Source: Immundisolibacteraceae bacterium
GTDB lineage: Bacteria; Pseudomonadota; Gammaproteobacteria; Immundisolibacterales; Immundisolibacteraceae
Length of the DNA: 6,137 nt
Reading direction: 5' to 3'
Assembly: GCA_019090185.1 (NCBI GenBank)
Contig: JAHRWJ010000134.1
Location: forward strand, 1-6,137
Both the position numbers and the translations under genes were made by a program. A model generated the notes under the pieces. It worked only from the letters and a program-made list of their open reading frames with translations, had not been told where the DNA came from and ran no database searches. This document shows, one piece after another, positions 4,258 through 6,137 of this stretch (position 1 is its first letter; every line of letters starts with the position of its first letter).

Positions 4258-6137
4258 TGGTAGCTAAAGCGGTAGTTAACCGCCTGCGGACCCGGATCTT
4301 TTATCTCCAGCGTAATCTGCTCAGGTAGCATCGGCTGCATCAAGGTTTTGCCCTGCAAAGGACCAGTCAAATAGTCCTCCGGGTCAAAATCTCGACCAGC
4401 GAGCGGCTGCTCCTGGCGGTCCAGAAACATCAACCGAATGATCGGAAATGGCTGCGCAAACTCGGCACTATTCTGCAAACTTAAATCAACCCTGAGGGCG
4501 CCCCGAAAGTGCGGATGAGAAATGACCACCTTGGCCACCGCACCAATTTTTCCGGTATCGCGTAATTGCGGCAAGCTGCAGCCAAGAACACCACAAAGGC
4601 TCTCCTGCCAGGGGCGAACCAACTCACTCTCTTTCAAAGGTACTCGAAACAAATAGAGCAACTGACCACTGATTAGCAGCAGTAGCCCCATCGCAACACC
4701 GATATGGCGCATCAAAAGCCAGCGGCTTGACCTGACCGGGGGCAACTCCATCGCCGCGGGCAGATGATCATCCGGAAACAAATTGGGCCGGGGCTGATCC
4801 TCGACCTCCGCTTCAGCCGATAGCTCACTCAACAGATCGGCAGGCTCATTTTCTACCTGCGGCTGTGAATAGCCCTCTTCTGGCTGGTCAGCGACCGGGG
4901 CAACAATTGACTGATCCGGATCAAAATCTGCGGCCACCTGCTCGGTGGCGTCAGGATCTTCTTCTGCCACTGCTGCCTCAGCAAAAATCTGATCTGCCAG
5001 CGCATTCTCGTCTTCTTCTACAGAGGGCTCTGCAAGATCCAGTTCGGTCTCTAAATCCGATTTCGCTGGAGCTTCTGCAGCAGGCTCTACCTGAGCCTGT
5101 TCCTCGGCCGCAGCCTCTGCCGCAATTTCCTCGTCGGACGGCCCTTCCACCTCAAACTGATCATTTTCACTACCTGCCAGCGCAAAAAGATCTTCTATCT
5201 CGTCTGCGGATGCTATTTCCTGCTCCACCACTTCAACCGCCGCTGCTTCAGGCTGTTCTTCAGCAACCTGAACATCAGCAGCAGCAATCACACTCTCAAA
5301 CAGATTAGCCTCATCCAGCTCATCACCAGCAGGGGCCAATTCAGACTGATCCACTGCCACGGCAACATCCTCAACCACCTGAGTTGCGTCCAGATCATCG
5401 CTCGAATTCAGCTCCGCCTCGGTTAGCTGATCACCCTCCAGATGACCAAGTTCGGCCAGGGAGTCATCCGGTGAGATCTCTGGATCATCCTCGGCGAGGA
5501 TTTCAATATCATCAGACGCAGCTTCTGGCATCAACTCTATTGCGGCCTCCGGAGAAGCAAGCTCAGCTTGGCCGGCCGCCTCCAGGTCATCGCCAGGAGC
5601 ATCGACTGCAACAGCATCCGCACCGCCTTCACTCGGCAGGTCAAAACTATCTGCCGTAGCGGCTACCGGGTCAGCTACGGCCAAATTGACCGTTTGATCC
5701 GCTGATTCATCATCGCCAAAAGGGTCCATCGGCAGCATAGATGCCAGGTCTGCACCGATCTCAGTAGTGTCATCAATTGGCTGGATTGGTTCAACGGGCT
5801 CACCATCTAACAGATCTGCCTCGCCCGATAACTCCATCGACCCAGCAAGGTTAACGATCTCATCGCTTGCTTCGTCAGCTGATTCCAACTGCTCCGAAAA
5901 TACAGCGCTAATATCCTCAACCGAATCGAGCTGATCAGCCAACACCGGGTCGGGATCGCTAAGCCCGTCCATATCAACCGGTGGCACCGATACAACCATA
6001 GTTGCATCAAGACCATCCTGTTCCAACTCAGCCTCAACGGGGGCTTGCTCAAGATCGACTAGCCCGCTATCCGCCGGGAGCTCAACTACGCCTTCTCCCT
6101 GATCAAACAGAGCATCAATTTCATCAACTGAATCCTC
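4254..6137 (-). CDS. DUF3426 zinc-ribbon-family membrane protein with long acidic region, 5' end beyond the window
   Basis: The frame is open to the window edge, giving 627 visible residues; the true start and the expected N-terminal MJ0042-type zinc ribbon lie outside. Visible 1-449 is a low-complexity Ala/Asp/Glu-rich stretch, probably disordered, with a single Lys (359), no Arg and one His (232). Basic residues then precede one transmembrane helix (about 478-497, GVAMGLLLLISGQLLYLF). The C-terminal DUF3426 domain (about 499-627) has LCGVLGCSLP with Cys515 and Cys520, VISHPHFRGAL, AQPFPIIRL, RDFDPEDYL and the ending DPGPQAVNYRFSYH. By the positive-inside rule the acidic part is cytoplasmic and the DUF3426 domain periplasmic, where the two Cys might form a disulfide. 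Family function is unknown. It lies directly before dusB, overlapping its TTG start, as in Pseudomonas-type loci where prmA lies upstream. A TTG at 6026 is not a credible start because the frame continues upstream with the same composition. Confidence 0.9.
   Translation of the reverse strand, partial: EDSVDEIDALFDQGEGVVELPADSGLVDLEQAPVEAELEQDGLDATMVVSVPPVDMDGLSDPDPVLADQLDSVEDISAVFSEQLESADEASDEIVNLAGSMELSGEADLLDGEPVEPIQPIDDTTEIGADLASMLPMDPFGDDESADQTVNLAVADPVAATADSFDLPSEGGADAVAVDAPGDDLEAAGQAELASPEAAIELMPEAASDDIEILAEDDPEISPDDSLAELGHLEGDQLTEAELNSSDDLDATQVVEDVAVAVDQSELAPAGDELDEANLFESVIAAADVQVAEEQPEAAAVEVVEQEIASADEIEDLFALAGSENDQFEVEGPSDEEIAAEAAAEEQAQVEPAAEAPAKSDLETELDLAEPSVEEDENALADQIFAEAAVAEEDPDATEQVAADFDPDQSIVAPVADQPEEGYSQPQVENEPADLLSELSAEAEVEDQPRPNLFPDDHLPAAMELPPVRSSRWLLMRHIGVAMGLLLLISGQLLYLFRVPLKESELVRPWQESLCGVLGCSLPQLRDTGKIGAVAKVVISHPHFRGALRVDLSLQNSAEFAQPFPIIRLMFLDRQEQPLAGRDFDPEDYLTGPLQGKTLMQPMLPEQITLEIKDPGPQAVNYRFSYH

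Noticed and set aside
4865..5659. Plus-strand Pro/Gln/Leu-rich open frames
   Set aside because: Their composition is what the complement of Asp/Glu/Ala-rich codons gives. No ribosome site or known domain is seen.
5981..6026. TTG at 6026 as the start of the DUF3426 gene
   Set aside because: The frame stays open to the window edge with 37 more residues of the same acidic composition, and the family's zinc ribbon has not yet appeared.
4800..6130. Many CTGATC/GATC-type words on the plus strand, suggesting a DNA repeat array
   Set aside because: They follow from repeated Asp-Gln, Asp-Glu and Ala-Asp codons in the acidic protein; there is no fixed period or unit.
1..6137. tRNA, rRNA, CRISPR, insertion sequence, phage or defence genes
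   Set aside because: No cloverleaf-like gene, spaced repeat array, transposase or terminal inverted repeats were seen; the window is filled by core genes in a conserved order.

Overview
The window reads as a conserved housekeeping locus of a gammaproteobacterium. Every supported gene lies on the minus strand, so transcription runs from high to low coordinates. In that direction the order is: a DUF3426 zinc-ribbon/membrane protein (5' end outside the window), dusB, fis, an intergenic region, purH, and purD (3' end outside the window). From general knowledge, the order (prmA) - DUF3426 - dusB - fis - purH - purD is typical of Pseudomonas and related Gammaproteobacteria. Base composition is moderate. 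I cannot name a genus from sequence alone.

Region by region: 6137-4254 encodes 627 visible residues of the DUF3426 protein. It has a very long acidic stretch almost free of Lys/Arg, then one transmembrane helix and a C-terminal DUF3426 domain. 4257-3235 is dusB (tRNA-dihydrouridine synthase B); its first possible start is a TTG overlapping the upstream TGA stop. fis follows, ending at 2864, and has no ATG anywhere upstream of its conserved core. 2863-2548 is a gene-free stretch of 316 bp. It holds a probable rho-independent terminator closing the dusB-fis unit, then about 160 bp that should contain the purHD control region, with a near-perfect 16-bp palindrome, a 6-bp-stem inverted repeat and three copies of an 8-mer. 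2547-988 is purH and 950-1 is purD, 37 bp apart.

The genes form two transcriptional groups. DUF3426-dusB-fis looks like one translationally coupled unit (envelope-linked protein of unknown role, tRNA modification, nucleoid protein). purH-purD supplies de novo purine synthesis: PurD makes glycinamide ribonucleotide and PurH does the last two steps to IMP.

I found no mobile element, CRISPR array, RNA gene or clear new multi-gene system. The most unusual items are the charge-depleted, motif-repeating acidic region of the DUF3426 protein, the non-ATG starts of dusB and fis (with an orphan perfect Shine-Dalgarno inside the dusB tail), a Fis with altered DNA-contact positions and several cysteines, and the structured purH leader.
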